Source: a virus. From it: 32,166 nt of DNA. Below the pieces are notes generated by a model. The model did no database searches and was not told where the DNA came from. It saw only the letters and a list, made by a program, of their open reading frames with translations. The first letter of the stretch is position 1. Every line of letters starts with the position of its first letter. Both the position numbers and the translations under genes were made by a program. Location: the IMG/VR virus record IMGVR_UViG_3300035670_000865, positions 1 through 32,166 of that record, one strand, 5' to 3'. Positions 1-11,600 of this stretch are shown here, piece by piece.

Positions 1-3000
1 CTCCGCGAACAATTACGGAGTTAAATTCAGCATTTCCATCACACCCAATTTTCCATCCACGCAATCCAGATGCGTAATCACAAGTATAAACACAACCTGC
101 ATTATGGATTGTTATATTGTTGGAATAAAAACATGTAGAATTGAAATTCCATCCGGCAATTATTGCACACGATTCGGAAATTTCAAAAAGTCTATTTGTA
201 CCACAAAATGCTGCAACACCTCTTCTTCCAGTCCAACCAGAACCAGGATCATAAATTTGTCCAAGTGTTGCAAAACTACACCATCCTCCATTGTAACAAC
301 CAGTGTAAATTGAACCGCATTGGGATGTTAAATAAATATTGTAATTTCCAGAAACGCTGTATAATTCATTGGCAGAAATACACCACCCACCAATAAAACC
401 AGAACAAGATGTAATAGATCCAGTAAAACATCCATCTGTTGCACAAATCGTTCCAATAACAGTTAATGTGCTTCCATTCCACGACAATGCAGGAGCGGAA
501 CTTCCACCCATCGCAAAGCATCCTGCGGCAAGATCAAAACAAGAACCTGCACTTGTTCCCCAATTTGCAGATTGGATTACTCCACCAACAATGTATCCAT
601 TGTTTGTCCAAAGACCATACCCACAATAACCAGAAATACCATCAAGATTTCCAAGACGAACTTGTTTTGTAGTTCCTGCCCAAGGTGTCGTTCCATTTGT
701 AAAAACTTCAACGAATGGATAACAATCATTATCTGAAACTTCCACACAACACCAACCAGCAATCGTATAAATGTCAACAGCACCAGTACAAGCCCCACAT
801 GTCGAAACCCACGGGGAAGCAACGGCAATTCTTGTAGCATCTCCAGTCATAGCTACGCGATTTCCAAAGCGTAAACAGAGTGCAGAATCACATGCACAAA
901 CATCTGGAGTGTAACGACAATACCATGCAGAACAATCAGCACACCAATCAAATATATTTATTCGACCACGGCACGTATCTTGTAATACCGCAGATAAAAC
1001 CATCGTATTTCCACTATAATCGGTACTAAGCCAGTTATAACCATAATTACCAGCAGCATTACAATAAGAAAATGCCGAATTAGCTCGTTCTGAATATGTT
1101 CCACCTGAACGATCAAACGTATAAATTCTACCCATGTCGGTATATGTCCCATCCCAAGCTGCGGCATCAACCAACATAATAGAACCATCACAATTTAATG
1201 CCAGACCATTCCCGAACAAATCTCCAGACCCTCTATCTGCTGGAACAACTCTTTGAACACAAACCCAACAATTTGTAGCACATCTTTGATAAATAAAAAC
1301 CTCTCCCCATGATTGAGCACAACCATGAGAAATGGCAATTACTTCGGAATCAGCAGAAATTGCTACTTGTAATCCAAACATCCAATAAGAAGTTCTTCCC
1401 GATAATGCCGAAAGACATTGTTGTAATAAATGCCAGCAACTATTTATCGTATCCCAACAATAAATGTTTACTTCGCCAGCATCGTCATGAAAAAGAATAT
1501 CATTTCCGCTATATGCAACAACCATAATAGAACCATCATCATTTAAACTAACACTTTGTCCAAATTCGGGACTTATTCCATAAGTATCACATCCCAACAT
1601 TAAACATGAATGCAAACACCATGCAGAAACACCACAACATTCATAGACATGGACTTTGCCATAACAAGCACAGGCACATCCCGCCCATCTTGGGGAGCCT
1701 ACTGCAAGAAATCGACCATCCCCACTAAATGCAAGGCCACGCCCGTAGCATTGACAAATACAAACATCGGCACTAGGAGGCAATAAACGACATTCATAAC
1801 TGGGACTACCATATAAACAAAATACACAACAAAATTCGCCAGAATTACCAGCCCCAACAATCCTAACACCTCCTCCTGTATTTAACGGACCATAATTAAC
1901 AATAGTACTTCCAGCAGGGATAACGATTCCACAACAACCACATTGTAGACACAAATGATACAAATAATAACTTGTACAATCACTTGCGCTCAAAACAGTA
2001 CTCCATACATCCTTTACAGAAGAACCAATATAACCCTTAAATCGCAGAACATCCCCTACAGCAAAAACTGGCGTATTTAATCCAGATATCAAATCTGTAC
2101 AAATATCATAAGTGGCGGCTGTCGTTGCTGGAAATTGAAGCGTAGCTGCTGAATTGACGGTTAATTGACCTCCAACAGCATTCAAAGAGTTTCCTTCGAA
2201 ATTTGCTGATCTCAATGTACCTCGAATCAATGCCTTTGAAAATTCTGCACAGCCGTTACAATCAATTTGCCAACCACAAGCCCCAGAAGAATAATTTCCT
2301 GTTCTGATATTTCCTGTGCTATCTAAAATGATATTTGCTGAACACAAACAATCTGTTCCAATCGTCCAGCCGCCAATGAATCCACACGCAGCACACATCG
2401 TTCCAATAATGGTTACATTTCCACTTGCATCGATATCTACTGTTTTTGTTGCACCGTTCCATGCTTGAATGCCATTGGCATTAAACAAAACACCAGATAC
2501 GGCACCATTACCAACATCACAACAAGTTCTGAAATCTTTTGCAATAATTTGATTTGTTGTGATATGGTCCGAATAAATATTGCAAGCATAGATGTCATCA
2601 CAAGAAACTTTCAATGGAGTAGCACCGGCACTCCATGTGCTTTGCGCGGAGCAGTTTCCAGTTAAATCGACAGCAATCGCGGAATAACAAATACATCCAT
2701 AATTAAGCGCAGAAAGCTGATCGGTAACGAGTGTTGTATTGTAACATCCAACAAGTTCTTGGGCACAACCATCACAAGAACGATAAACCATAAAATGAGA
2801 GAAATCACCAGGAACACCACCAGAAATTCCTATTTGTATGGAAATACCACGTAATGTTGGCGAAATGGCATCGATGGAAGGAGTTCCAGGAGCAATAGTA
2901 TCTCCGCTTATTTCCAAATATGTTTCAGCCCCAGGCTGTCCATAATAATGACAATCTCCAGCAGAAACCGTAAGAGGAGAATAGACGCCATAAGGTGAAA

Positions 3001-4891
3001 TAGTTGTTGCACGAAAGTTGTAACAACCTGTAGGAAATCCTTTCCAGATTTCATCAAGGATGTCTCCTTGTGTTGAACCAAAATATTTCAAACATGTATC
3101 AGGTTGTCCTGATTCTTTAATATACAACGCAATCTGGTCGGCATTATATGTCGGTTTTGTAAATTCGGCATGAATTTTTACCTGAGTTGTACCATCGGCC
3201 ATCAACTCTGGATTGACACAAAGACAAGTCAAAACTGGTTTTTCTGGGATAGCATAAGCGGAATATTCATTTGGTTCTGGATCAGAAATAGTTCCAGGAT
3301 CGGAAAATGTATAAACTGAAGAATCATATTCTTTCAATTTTAATTGAGTTCGATCCTCGCCTTTTTTAATTTCAATTACTCGAAATTGTTTCAAAGACCA
3401 GCCAAGTTTTGGAGATGTAACCGTTACAAGACTTCCACCATCAAGAGTATCAGGAACTTCAACCTCTGTGATAATTTCAACAGTTTTTAATTGTTTAATT
3501 CCCTTTTTAAAATAATATTGTGCAAGTTTATGGGCACTTGTATCATCTCTCGAAAAAGAAAGCTCCAGGGTTCCAGTATTCCATTTCCCTATCCTTGTGG
3601 CATGGGTCGAATCGGCAAGATTCGTATCTCCAACAGGAGATTCTTCGTTGATCGAGGGTCGCTTATCCCATCTCCCATTGGTGTAATTCTTTTGATAGAA
3701 CAAGCGCAATCTATTGATCTGTGCGTCTATCGAAGGCTCTTGCCATGGATAGACGATGCAATCGTACCCGGATTCTCCAGTCTCATCAAAATTTGCCTCA
3801 ACTGCTCCCGCGACTGTATCGATTTTTAAATAAATCTTCCCAGAGTCTTCATAAACTGCTCCTTTCATGTGCAAAAGAAGCTCATCCAACCAAGCCCCAA
3901 ATTCCATTTTTCGATCAACAACACCGTCAATAACAATTCCCTGTGATGCCATTTCCGTAATTGCTGTGGAAAATTCTATATCACTTGCAGAAATTCCAAG
4001 ACCATAACCTTCATATCCGGTTGATGGTTTTGTGAAGAAATTGTAAAGCACTTGTGCTGGATTTCGCTCAGATGCAGTATCGGTAGCGTTGGCCAGACCT
4101 TCAATCTCAACATAAACTCTTGGAACAGATCCATCGCTCATGACTGGATCAATAGGATCTCCTGTTGCTTCATCATAAAATTGAATGTAACAAAAACCAT
4201 CCCAAGATGATGTTATGGAATCAACAACTTCTGGAGATCCAACAGACCCAGTTCCTCTAAAAATTCTCACTTTAATGTTTGATTTGTCTGGAGCAGGTTG
4301 ATAACCATTTTGACCTGTATCCACATCATACATTATAACTTTTTCAAAATAAACTTTTTTAATTCGATAAATTGGTCCAGAACATACCATGAATTCTGAG
4401 TTGACTTTATCAACCCACATTACAGGAACTTTATCGACATTTCCAATGACTATAGGAATTGCATTCCAATTTTCATTGATGCCATCTTCCCCATAGTAAT
4501 CGTATGCAATTTGGGCATCCGGCCAAGGTTCCGAAAGCCATTCATATCCCTTCTCACGAATTGTTAGATCAATTTCTTCCCCAAATGAATTGACTTGTGT
4601 TACTTTTCCTACAAATTTTTTAGTGCTATTTGCACCATCATCAAAATACAGAGTGAATGTTTGGTTCAAAAATCCATAAGAATCTTGCACAGTATTAAAT
4701 GCTTGATCCCTATTGTCGATTCTAATTTGGAATGTTCTTTGTCTATTTCCAGTTTTATCGCTAAATTCAAAGTATCTAGCGATATCAAATCCATTAACTA
4801 CTCTAGGCTCCCAAATTTGATTATTATAATCAAGAACTTCCGAAGCCATGTAATAGGTTACTGCATTGATTGTTGTCTCAATTCTGAGCAT
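1..4891 (-). CDS. Giant tail-tip / receptor-binding protein (J-like), C-terminus beyond left edge
   Basis: The frame is open without a stop from the ATG at 4891 to the window edge (1630 codons); I translated it codon by codon. The start follows a GGGGGAG ribosome-binding site, 11 bases after the preceding gene's stop. Residues ~1-550 look like a phage tail-tip attachment domain (central tail hub, J-like). Residues ~555-760 resemble two fibronectin-III-like domains. Residues ~780-960 and ~1470-1630 carry repeated GFIGGW / GW-x-I-x-C-(D/N)-G-x-AEF modules known to me from tail fibres. Residues ~1000-1395 form a beta-propeller-like FG-GAP repeat block. Cysteine content jumps from 3 in the first ~550 residues to about 80 in the next ~1080. 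Its position last in the tail cluster, after the tape measure and a distal-tail-like protein, fits a host-recognition protein. The exact receptor is unknown. Confidence 0.88.
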   Translation of the reverse strand, partial: MLRIETTINAVTYYMASEVLDYNNQIWEPRVVNGFDIARYFEFSDKTGNRQRTFQIRIDNRDQAFNTVQDSYGFLNQTFTLYFDDGANSTKKFVGKVTQVNSFGEEIDLTIREKGYEWLSEPWPDAQIAYDYYGEDGINENWNAIPIVIGNVDKVPVMWVDKVNSEFMVCSGPIYRIKKVYFEKVIMYDVDTGQNGYQPAPDKSNIKVRIFRGTGSVGSPEVVDSITSSWDGFCYIQFYDEATGDPIDPVMSDGSVPRVYVEIEGLANATDTASERNPAQVLYNFFTKPSTGYEGYGLGISASDIEFSTAITEMASQGIVIDGVVDRKMEFGAWLDELLLHMKGAVYEDSGKIYLKIDTVAGAVEANFDETGESGYDCIVYPWQEPSIDAQINRLRLFYQKNYTNGRWDKRPSINEESPVGDTNLADSTHATRIGKWNTGTLELSFSRDDTSAHKLAQYYFKKGIKQLKTVEIITEVEVPDTLDGGSLVTVTSPKLGWSLKQFRVIEIKKGEDRTQLKLKEYDSSVYTFSDPGTISDPEPNEYSAYAIPEKPVLTCLCVNPELMADGTTQVKIHAEFTKPTYNADQIALYIKESGQPDTCLKYFGSTQGDILDEIWKGFPTGCYNFRATTISPYGVYSPLTVSAGDCHYYGQPGAETYLEISGDTIAPGTPSIDAISPTLRGISIQIGISGGVPGDFSHFMVYRSCDGCAQELVGCYNTTLVTDQLSALNYGCICYSAIAVDLTGNCSAQSTWSAGATPLKVSCDDIYACNIYSDHITTNQIIAKDFRTCCDVGNGAVSGVLFNANGIQAWNGATKTVDIDASGNVTIIGTMCAACGFIGGWTIGTDCLCSANIILDSTGNIRTGNYSSGACGWQIDCNGCAEFSKALIRGTLRSANFEGNSLNAVGGQLTVNSAATLQFPATTAATYDICTDLISGLNTPVFAVGDVLRFKGYIGSSVKDVWSTVLSASDCTSYYLYHLCLQCGCCGIVIPAGSTIVNYGPLNTGGGVRIVGAGNSGEFCCVFCLYGSPSYECRLLPPSADVCICQCYGRGLAFSGDGRFLAVGSPRWAGCACACYGKVHVYECCGVSAWCLHSCLMLGCDTYGISPEFGQSVSLNDDGSIMVVAYSGNDILFHDDAGEVNIYCWDTINSCWHLLQQCLSALSGRTSYWMFGLQVAISADSEVIAISHGCAQSWGEVFIYQRCATNCWVCVQRVVPADRGSGDLFGNGLALNCDGSIMLVDAAAWDGTYTDMGRIYTFDRSGGTYSERANSAFSYCNAAGNYGYNWLSTDYSGNTMVLSAVLQDTCRGRINIFDWCADCSAWYCRYTPDVCACDSALCLRFGNRVAMTGDATRIAVASPWVSTCGACTGAVDIYTIAGWCCVEVSDNDCYPFVEVFTNGTTPWAGTTKQVRLGNLDGISGYCGYGLWTNNGYIVGGVIQSANWGTSAGSCFDLAAGCFAMGGSSAPALSWNGSTLTVIGTICATDGCFTGSITSCSGFIGGWCISANELYSVSGNYNIYLTSQCGSIYTGCYNGGWCSFATLGQIYDPGSGWTGRRGVAAFCGTNRLFEISESCAIIAGWNFNSTCFYSNNITIHNAGCVYTCDYASGLRGWKIGCDGNAEFNSVIVRG
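2..2400 (-). repeat. Duplicated GFIGGW / GW-x-I...AEF modules flanking the propeller
   Basis: The tail-tip protein has GFIGGWTIG at residues ~837-845 and GFIGGWCIS at ~1498-1506, with a weaker copy (IIAGWNF) near 1577. The partner motif occurs as GWQIDCNGCAEFSKALIRG near residue 875 and GWKIGCDGNAEFNSVIVRG at 1612-1630, at the window edge. The same module type is therefore on both sides of the propeller block, which looks like an insertion between duplicated fibre modules. Confidence 0.6.
725..1900 (-). repeat. Beta-propeller-like (FG-GAP) protein repeats inside the tail-tip gene
   Basis: Six units are recognisable, starting near residues 1051, 1110, 1172, 1226, ~1284 and 1342 of the tail-tip protein, a spacing of about 54-62 residues. 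Each has an opening strand like FG-x-x-(V/L)-A-(L/I)-(S/N)-x-D-G, then a hydrophobic strand, and closes with G-x-(V/I)-x-(I/V/T)-(Y/F), for example GKVHVY, GEVNIY, GEVFIY, GRINIF and GAVDIY. A weaker unit before residue 1051 (VRIVGAGNSGEF) could supply a seventh blade. The pattern matches FG-GAP/integrin-like propellers in general form. The blade count is inferred. Many loops carry Cys pairs (CACAC, CC, CADC). Confidence 0.65.
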
Positions 4892-4902
4892 TTTACTCCC
4901 CC

Positions 4903-5661
4903 TTAAACAACTTCTTCAAGCTCAAAATTACAATCAATAAGATCTGCCATCTGATATGTTCGTTCATATTCTTTCACGGCACGAACTAAATAACATTTTG
5001 TTTTATCGTTTTCGAAGTCTTGGTAGATCACAAAAGGACTATATGTTTGAGATATCTTATTATACTCTGTAGTTGACAATTTATCAAACGATCCAGAAAA
5101 ACTCCGCCTTGATCGACCCTTTTTGTAAGTAGAGATATATCCTGATTCAAATTCCAAAATACTCATCTTTGGAAGCACGGAAACCTTGTATCCACTCTTT
5201 GGTGAAGAAATTTCAACATAATTTCCAACAAGAATATTTCCCACCTTAAAATAAGTGGCTTCGAAAAGAGGGGTTTGGGCTGGGATTATCAATTTAAGAT
5301 ATCTATAGGTCTTTCCTGTTAAATCAATCCATCTATGCATGTAATTCTCATCAGCAATCTCGTCTTTTGTTAGACCAGTTATTGCTTCGACTGTAGAATA
5401 GTCTGGATCTGCCGTTGCCTTGTACTTCAATGTCATAGCAGCAAAGTTAAATCGATTTATGAAAAAGGAGTTATATGTTTTATCCGATCCGAAATCATAA
5501 ATGATTTCAGCTTCAGTAATTGTATTATTTGTCTTGTATGATTTCACAGGCTGAATGTATTTCAAATTAGTCAAAGGAAACCCGCTCATCGCAGTAGTTC
5601 CTGTGATCATAACAGAGGAATCAGAAGAACTTGCAGGAATGTATGAGTATAGAACTTTCAT
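4903..5661 (-). CDS. Distal-tail-like / minor tail protein
   Basis: This 252-residue protein lies between the tape measure and the tail-tip gene, the slot used by distal tail or lambda M/L-type proteins. It starts with ATG preceded by a GAGG ribosome-binding site that overlaps the end of the tape-measure gene; only three bases separate the two. Residues ~40-150 contain a segment resembling a discoidin-like beta-sandwich (YDFGSDKTYNSFFINRFNF, then a WIDLTG...YRYLKLII strand pair). The C-terminal half (GRSRRSFSGSFDKLS...) resembles a tail-ring domain. There is no signal peptide or membrane segment. Assignment rests mainly on position and beta-rich character. It could join the tail tube to the tail-tip protein. 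Sequence-level family membership is uncertain. Confidence 0.6.
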   Translation of the reverse strand: MKVLYSYIPASSSDSSVMITGTTAMSGFPLTNLKYIQPVKSYKTNNTITEAEIIYDFGSDKTYNSFFINRFNFAAMTLKYKATADPDYSTVEAITGLTKDEIADENYMHRWIDLTGKTYRYLKLIIPAQTPLFEATYFKVGNILVGNYVEISSPKSGYKVSVLPKMSILEFESGYISTYKKGRSRRSFSGSFDKLSTTEYNKISQTYSPFVIYQDFENDKTKCYLVRAVKEYERTYQMADLIDCNFELEEVV

Positions 5662-5664
5662 GGC

Positions 5665-8600
5665 TTACCTCGTTGTTCCAAAGATTTTTCTTTTAAGTTC
5701 TTCCAGCATTTCCCTTGCAGCAGGATCTCCGGTCTTAATTCTTGCAATCAAATCTTCATAAAGTTTTTCAGTATCTCTTGTTTTCCCAGCATCAATAAAT
5801 ACAACATCTCCCTTGAGGGATCTCTTTTCTTCCGCAACACGCAATCTCAAAGTTTCTTCAATTTTTCCAAGAGCTTCTTCCAATTTTTTCGAAGACTCTT
5901 CCGCCTTTTGCTTCAAATGTTCTGCTCTTTCTGTCATGAGTGCAAAAAGTTCTTCATGTGCAGTATAAAAATCTTCTTCGCCTTCTTTTGAAGTTTTAAT
6001 TCTTTCCAAAATTGTTTCTTTTTGGAAATTAAACCACACTTCCCATGGATCTTCTCCAGACATCATTTCATCAAGGAACCCTCCAGAAATTCTTGACAGG
6101 TCATTCATAACCTGAAGATTTTTCATTTCTTCTGCAAGACCTGGAATTCCAAAATCAATCCCAACATCCGGCTTTAGTGTTGCAAGAGCATCGCGCACAT
6201 CATAAATGATTCCCTGCACATCTCCCTGTGATTCAAACCCTTTGAAAAGATCAAATAGGTTTGCTGCAACATCAGCTTCCATTACTTGTTGTTTGATGTA
6301 ATAAAACTTTTCTTGCAATGCTTCAAGTGGAGATGCCCAATTTATGGAAGATGCAAGATCGTTAATTGAACTGATACCAATTCTTGTCCAATCATTTATC
6401 TGATTGGCCCAATTTGATACCATTTGATTTTCTCGTTCACCAATATCTAACCCAGCATTCTTCAATGAATCTTGAGTATCCTTGTCAATTCCAGGAGAAA
6501 GCCAAGCGTCGGCCAGGGCTTGTCTATCGGTTTTAAATTGATTGATCTGTCTTAGTTCAATTTCACGATCAGACTGGATTGGATTCATTCTATTGTAAAT
6601 CCAATCGGCTTGACGTTGATTGAAATCTGCCGTCTTTTTATTATCGGTATATGCATTGACCATTTGTGCAGCACCTTCAAAATCTTCACCAAGAAGCAAA
6701 GATTGAAGTTTTGTAAAATCAAATCCACCACCACCCTGAGCCATAAGATTCTTGACATTTCCAATCAATGAAATAACGCTATCAACAGCTTCATTTCTAA
6801 GATCAGCAATGCTGTTTTGAAGTTCTAAAGATTGTTGTCGTTCCAAACCTGCGACATTTAACTGTTCTTTTGCTACATCCATAGTGCTAATAAGAAGATC
6901 AAGATTATTCATGTAAACTTCGGTTTGTGATGAAGAAATTGAAGAAATTTTATCGCGAATCATCATAAGAGAATTTGCATTGGATGCTTCCAAAAGGAGC
7001 ATGGCGATTTGTTCTTGAACTTCTTCCAAAAGATCTTCTGAAGTCGTCTGAATTGCAGTAAAAAACGCATTTCCAAATAGCGCATTGAACAGGCCCAACT
7101 TATCTAATTTCAATCCGGCAAGCATAGCATTTACATCTGGAAATAACTCATCCATAACGCTTACATCTTGACTAATAATTTTTTGATATTGAGCATTGGT
7201 GATGCTTACACCATTCAATCCTCCAATTGTTTTTGTCCCAATTGGATTGCTTGATGTAGTTGTATAATAATCATTTGTTCCACCATTCAGAGGATTCCCA
7301 CGAATTGTCGAAGTGTTATATGGATAAACTGGTAAAGTTGTCGATTGGAGATTCATCAAATACCCGTCGGTCCTCATTACATTCGAATCGCCAGACTTGA
7401 TTGCAGACATTTGTTTGTAAAGAGAATTTAATCTATCAAAATATCCAGAATTTCCACGAGTAGTCATATATTGTGCTGGTTGATTATATGCATAAGAAGG
7501 ACGAGGAATTTCAAGAGTCTGATATGTATTCAAGTACCTATTCCCAAGAAGTGATTGAATTCCAGAAAGTTTTTCCACACTTATTTCTTTTGAAACATTT
7601 TTCAATACAACAGTAAGTGCCTTTTGACGATCAAGAATATCAATCCAAGCGTTATACCATTCAAGTGTATTTCTGTCGAATTTTTCAGCGGCTTTGATGG
7701 CATATTGAATATCGATTTTTTCAATTTCAAGATCGGATGCCCCTCTTGCCAGAGCTTCAAATTTATCTCTAGCATGATCAGTTTCTACATATAGTTCCTT
7801 AATTGCATCTTTCATCAATTCTACTTGATTTCCAGCTTCATAGTATTTATCTCTAAATTCGTCTCGTTTTTCAAATGCGCCATTTTCTGTAGAATCTTTC
7901 CAACGAATGTATTCATTCGCCAAAGCATGATATGCAGTTTCTGCATATCCGAGTTCTTTTTCTGCGGCAGCGAGAGAGTTCTTAACCTTCAGTCTTTCCA
8001 ATTCCAATACATTTTTGTAATGACTTTGTGCTGCACGTTCAATTTTTTCATAATACGAATAAACTGTTGCATAAAAATTTGCAGTATCATAATGTCCGGT
8101 TTTTGTCTTTTTAGAGAAAATTCCATCGCCGGATTTAGTTTCCCAATATGCCGGTGCTGCAAACTGATGTGAAATCAAGTCCCTTTGCATTCCAGATGCG
8201 TAATATTTTTCTGCATCTGTGAACTTTCTTGCAGCACGTTGATTATATTCGTCAATTTTATCAGCATAGGCGGCTTTTGCTTCTCCAGTATGATCAACCC
8301 GACTACCAGAAAACAAACCTCCTGTTGAGAACAAGCGGTTTCCGACTGTTACAGCACCAAGAGCCAGAAGAGGGTGGGTCTGTGCCCATTTTGCAACACC
8401 ACCAAGAAGCCCTGTTCCAGAAGACGCAGATTTTGCAAGAGTTGCACCGGCAGCACCATTGATAATTCCACCAATTCCTCCCCCTCCACTTGCCGTGATG
8501 AGTCCACCCATTCCACCACTTACTTTTGAGACAACACCACCAAGTCCTCCACCTGCTGCTATGTCAGTAATTGTGCTGATGATCCCACCAGGGGAGCTTT

Positions 8601-11600
8601 TATTGTTTCCACCACTACCACCACCAAACAGATTCCCAAACAGATTGGTCAAAAGTCCGCCGGAACCTCCACCACCTCCAAACAGATTGGATAGGTTGAA
8701 TCCACCATTTTGATTGAAACTAATTCCAAAAACCAAATTGATTGCAGACATTGCCATGATTTTTGCAAGAACTCTGAGCAATGTGTCTTTAATTACATCT
8801 GCAACATTTTTGAACATGTCGCCAATATTGCGAATGCTTCCCTTCATTGTATTGAAAAAGCTATCCTCAAAGGCGGAGTTCAAATCTGTTGCAAGAGTTG
8901 CTCCAGTTTCATACATCAATTCAGACCAGTTCTTGAATTCAGAAAGTGTTGAAGCAATCCCTGTGTTAAATGATTCTTTCGCCCCTCTTGGAGAATTTTC
9001 AAGATTTGTTTGATACTTTGTGAAAGCAAGGTTTCGAACTTCACGGTTTCCATTTGCCATAATTCCAGGCATTATTTTCACAAGATCGTCCATTCTTGTG
9101 AAGTTCATTGAATCAATAATTTTCTTCTGCCTTTCCATATTGTCTACATACGTTTCATATTCAATATTCAAATCATGTAGACGATTAGTTTCATCAGCAA
9201 GAGCTTTAACTCTATCAGACCTAAAAATATTTGTTTTTTTACCTAATTCGTATGCTTCTTCTAGTGTCATTAACTGATTCTGCATCAAGTTATCGATATA
9301 TTTAACATCAGCTTGGAAGTTTTCAAGTTCTTGCATATTTTTAAAACTTCCAAATGCTGTCATATATGCGCTAGCTTGTTGAAATGATTTTGTCATTAAA
9401 GATTTACTAACCGAACCTGTTTTAATTTGAGATTCTGTCATATTGTAAAATGAAAGATCTTCTTCAGTAATTTGAGAACGAAATAAAGCATTGGCGGCTT
9501 TCATATTGTTTTCAATAGCCTTTGGAATAATGTACTCCGCAATCATCCCAAAAATGTTTCCAAATATTTTTTCGAATTTCTTTGTCATTGGTTCTATGTT
9601 CAAAAATCCAAATTGTTTTTCTTTAAGAATTGGAGCTTTGATAAACATATAATCAAAAATAGGTGTTATGATTTTATTCATCATATTTGTAACAGAACTT
9701 CGAAGTTGGTTTTCTTTTTTAATACCAAATTTTCCCTGATTTGATTCGTCTTGAAAATTTTTCATCACTTCTTCATATTTTGTATCTCTAAGTAATGAAA
9801 TATCTTGAAATGAAGATGCCAGTGTGTCAAAAAACTTAATTGTACCATCACGCATTGCGGTCATCCTATCTGAAATTAAATCAACGACGATTTTAGGTTG
9901 TTCTGGAGACTTTTCTGGAGTTCTTCCAACAACCTTTTTAAAAGCAGCATAAATACCATTGTCCCATTTTTGAACCATATTTTCTGCAATTTCTCCAAGA
10001 AGTTCTATATGTAAATGTTTGGCAGTTGCATCCTTATTTGTATAAACTTCTTCTCCCATTGATTTCAAAAGAGCTTCATCCCAAAAGTTTTCTCCAGGTT
10101 TTTGTTCAAACAAAACTTTGGATGCTCCAATATCTTTCAAATTTTTTGCCATTTGAATAAATTGGACAGTATTTGCTACTTCCTTTGTTAATCCACCGAT
10201 ATCAAATGCTTCTCCAGTGTAGTGTTTTGATTTATCATTATCCCCTCTAAAAACAGATGAAATGCTCAATTGATCTCCAAAAGTTTGTTTCATTGTTTCA
10301 TGAATATAATACATTTTTTGCATATTAGCATCAGACATAGTTCCTTTTGTCAATGGTCGATACATTTCATTTATTTTATTTTTATCATAATTTTTCTGCA
10401 ATTTTGCGAAATTGCTTTGAAGAGTTTCTGCTTCATAATTTCCTTTTTGGAATGAATCAAAAATTTTCTTGAAAACTTCTGGAACTTTCGCTCCAGTTGC
10501 AATCATTCCTTCGATTTTTTCAGCAAGTCCTTCAAAAGTACCTTCAATATTCTTTGTGGCAAGATCAGCATTATCCATGTGCTCTCCATAGATAATATTC
10601 ATGATCCCACCATTACTTTTCATAAAATCATAGAAATTAAGAACGTTTTCTCTAAATTCGAGAAAATCTTTATTAACAGAATTGAATCCAAACTCTGTTG
10701 CTTGGCCTTTCAAATCTGGACTTGAAAGAGATTCTACCATATATTTTAAAGTATTCCAATTTTCTCTCTTTCCTTGAATTGCATAAGCAAGAGATTCTGG
10801 AGTAGTTGCACCAAATGGATTCCTACTGGAATCTTTTCCAGCACTTTTCAAAAATTTTCCACCAACATCTGAAAGTTGGCTTTGTAGTTTTTTTCCAACA
10901 TCACTCCCATAAAGATAATCCGCTGCAAGTTTCATATTTTTTCTAATAGATTCATAAGTGACAGCAACCACTCCTGCAACTGCTCCGATTGCTGCTGTGA
11001 ATGTGAATAATGTTTTTCCAATTGTAGTTGACAAGGCCACCATGGTTCCAAGGAATAAATTTGTCAAAGAAAGTATTAGATTTTCTACAGTTCTTTTGAT
11101 ATCCCCAGCAATGTCTTTGATTCCTTTGACAATATCAGTTCCTCCAAAAAACCAATAATAAAACAAGCCCTTTCCAACTGTTACATTATCGATTTTCTCT
11201 GTAAAATCTCCAAAAATTCCAGACAAATCCTGGATCAATGGTTTAATCATGGCCCCAGCTTTTTGGAAATCTGTTACAATGCTTCCAATAAGTTCTTTTA
11301 CATAAGAAAAAATATCTTCTATAACTTTGCCACCCTTTCGAAATCCATCAAAAATCCGATCTTGAAGATCTCTATCTTTCACAATTTCCTTAATAACCCT
11401 GTAGATATATGCCATTTTTGATGAAATCTTCTCAAGAGCATTTGGTAAATCATTGAACATTTGACTATCGCCAAATGCTCTTTCGATCAAGGATTGAAAC
11501 TCAGTTGCAATTTCTTTTATCGAATTGTAAATATCAATGAAATCATCTGAAATCTTTTTGACAAATGGAGCAAAACTATCACTATTTGTGAATTCCATGA

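Noticed and set aside
1-3245. Diversity-generating retroelement target as a cause of the cysteine enrichment
   Set aside because: The cysteines are spread over more than 1000 residues and are mostly TGT; no reverse transcriptase or template repeat is in the window. A short variable region at the missing C-terminus cannot be excluded.
1-3245. Recoded cysteine codons (altered genetic code)
   Set aside because: Other proteins in the window use cysteine normally at catalytic or metal sites (NrdD, NrdG), and the capsid has none at all.
3491-3829. A 112-codon plus-strand reading frame
   Set aside because: It lies opposite the tail-tip coding frame, which is open throughout, and has no ribosome-binding site or recognisable content.
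8459-8713. Proline-rich plus-strand reading frame
   Set aside because: It is the complement of the glycine-rich linker of the tape measure; glycine codons read as proline on the other strand.
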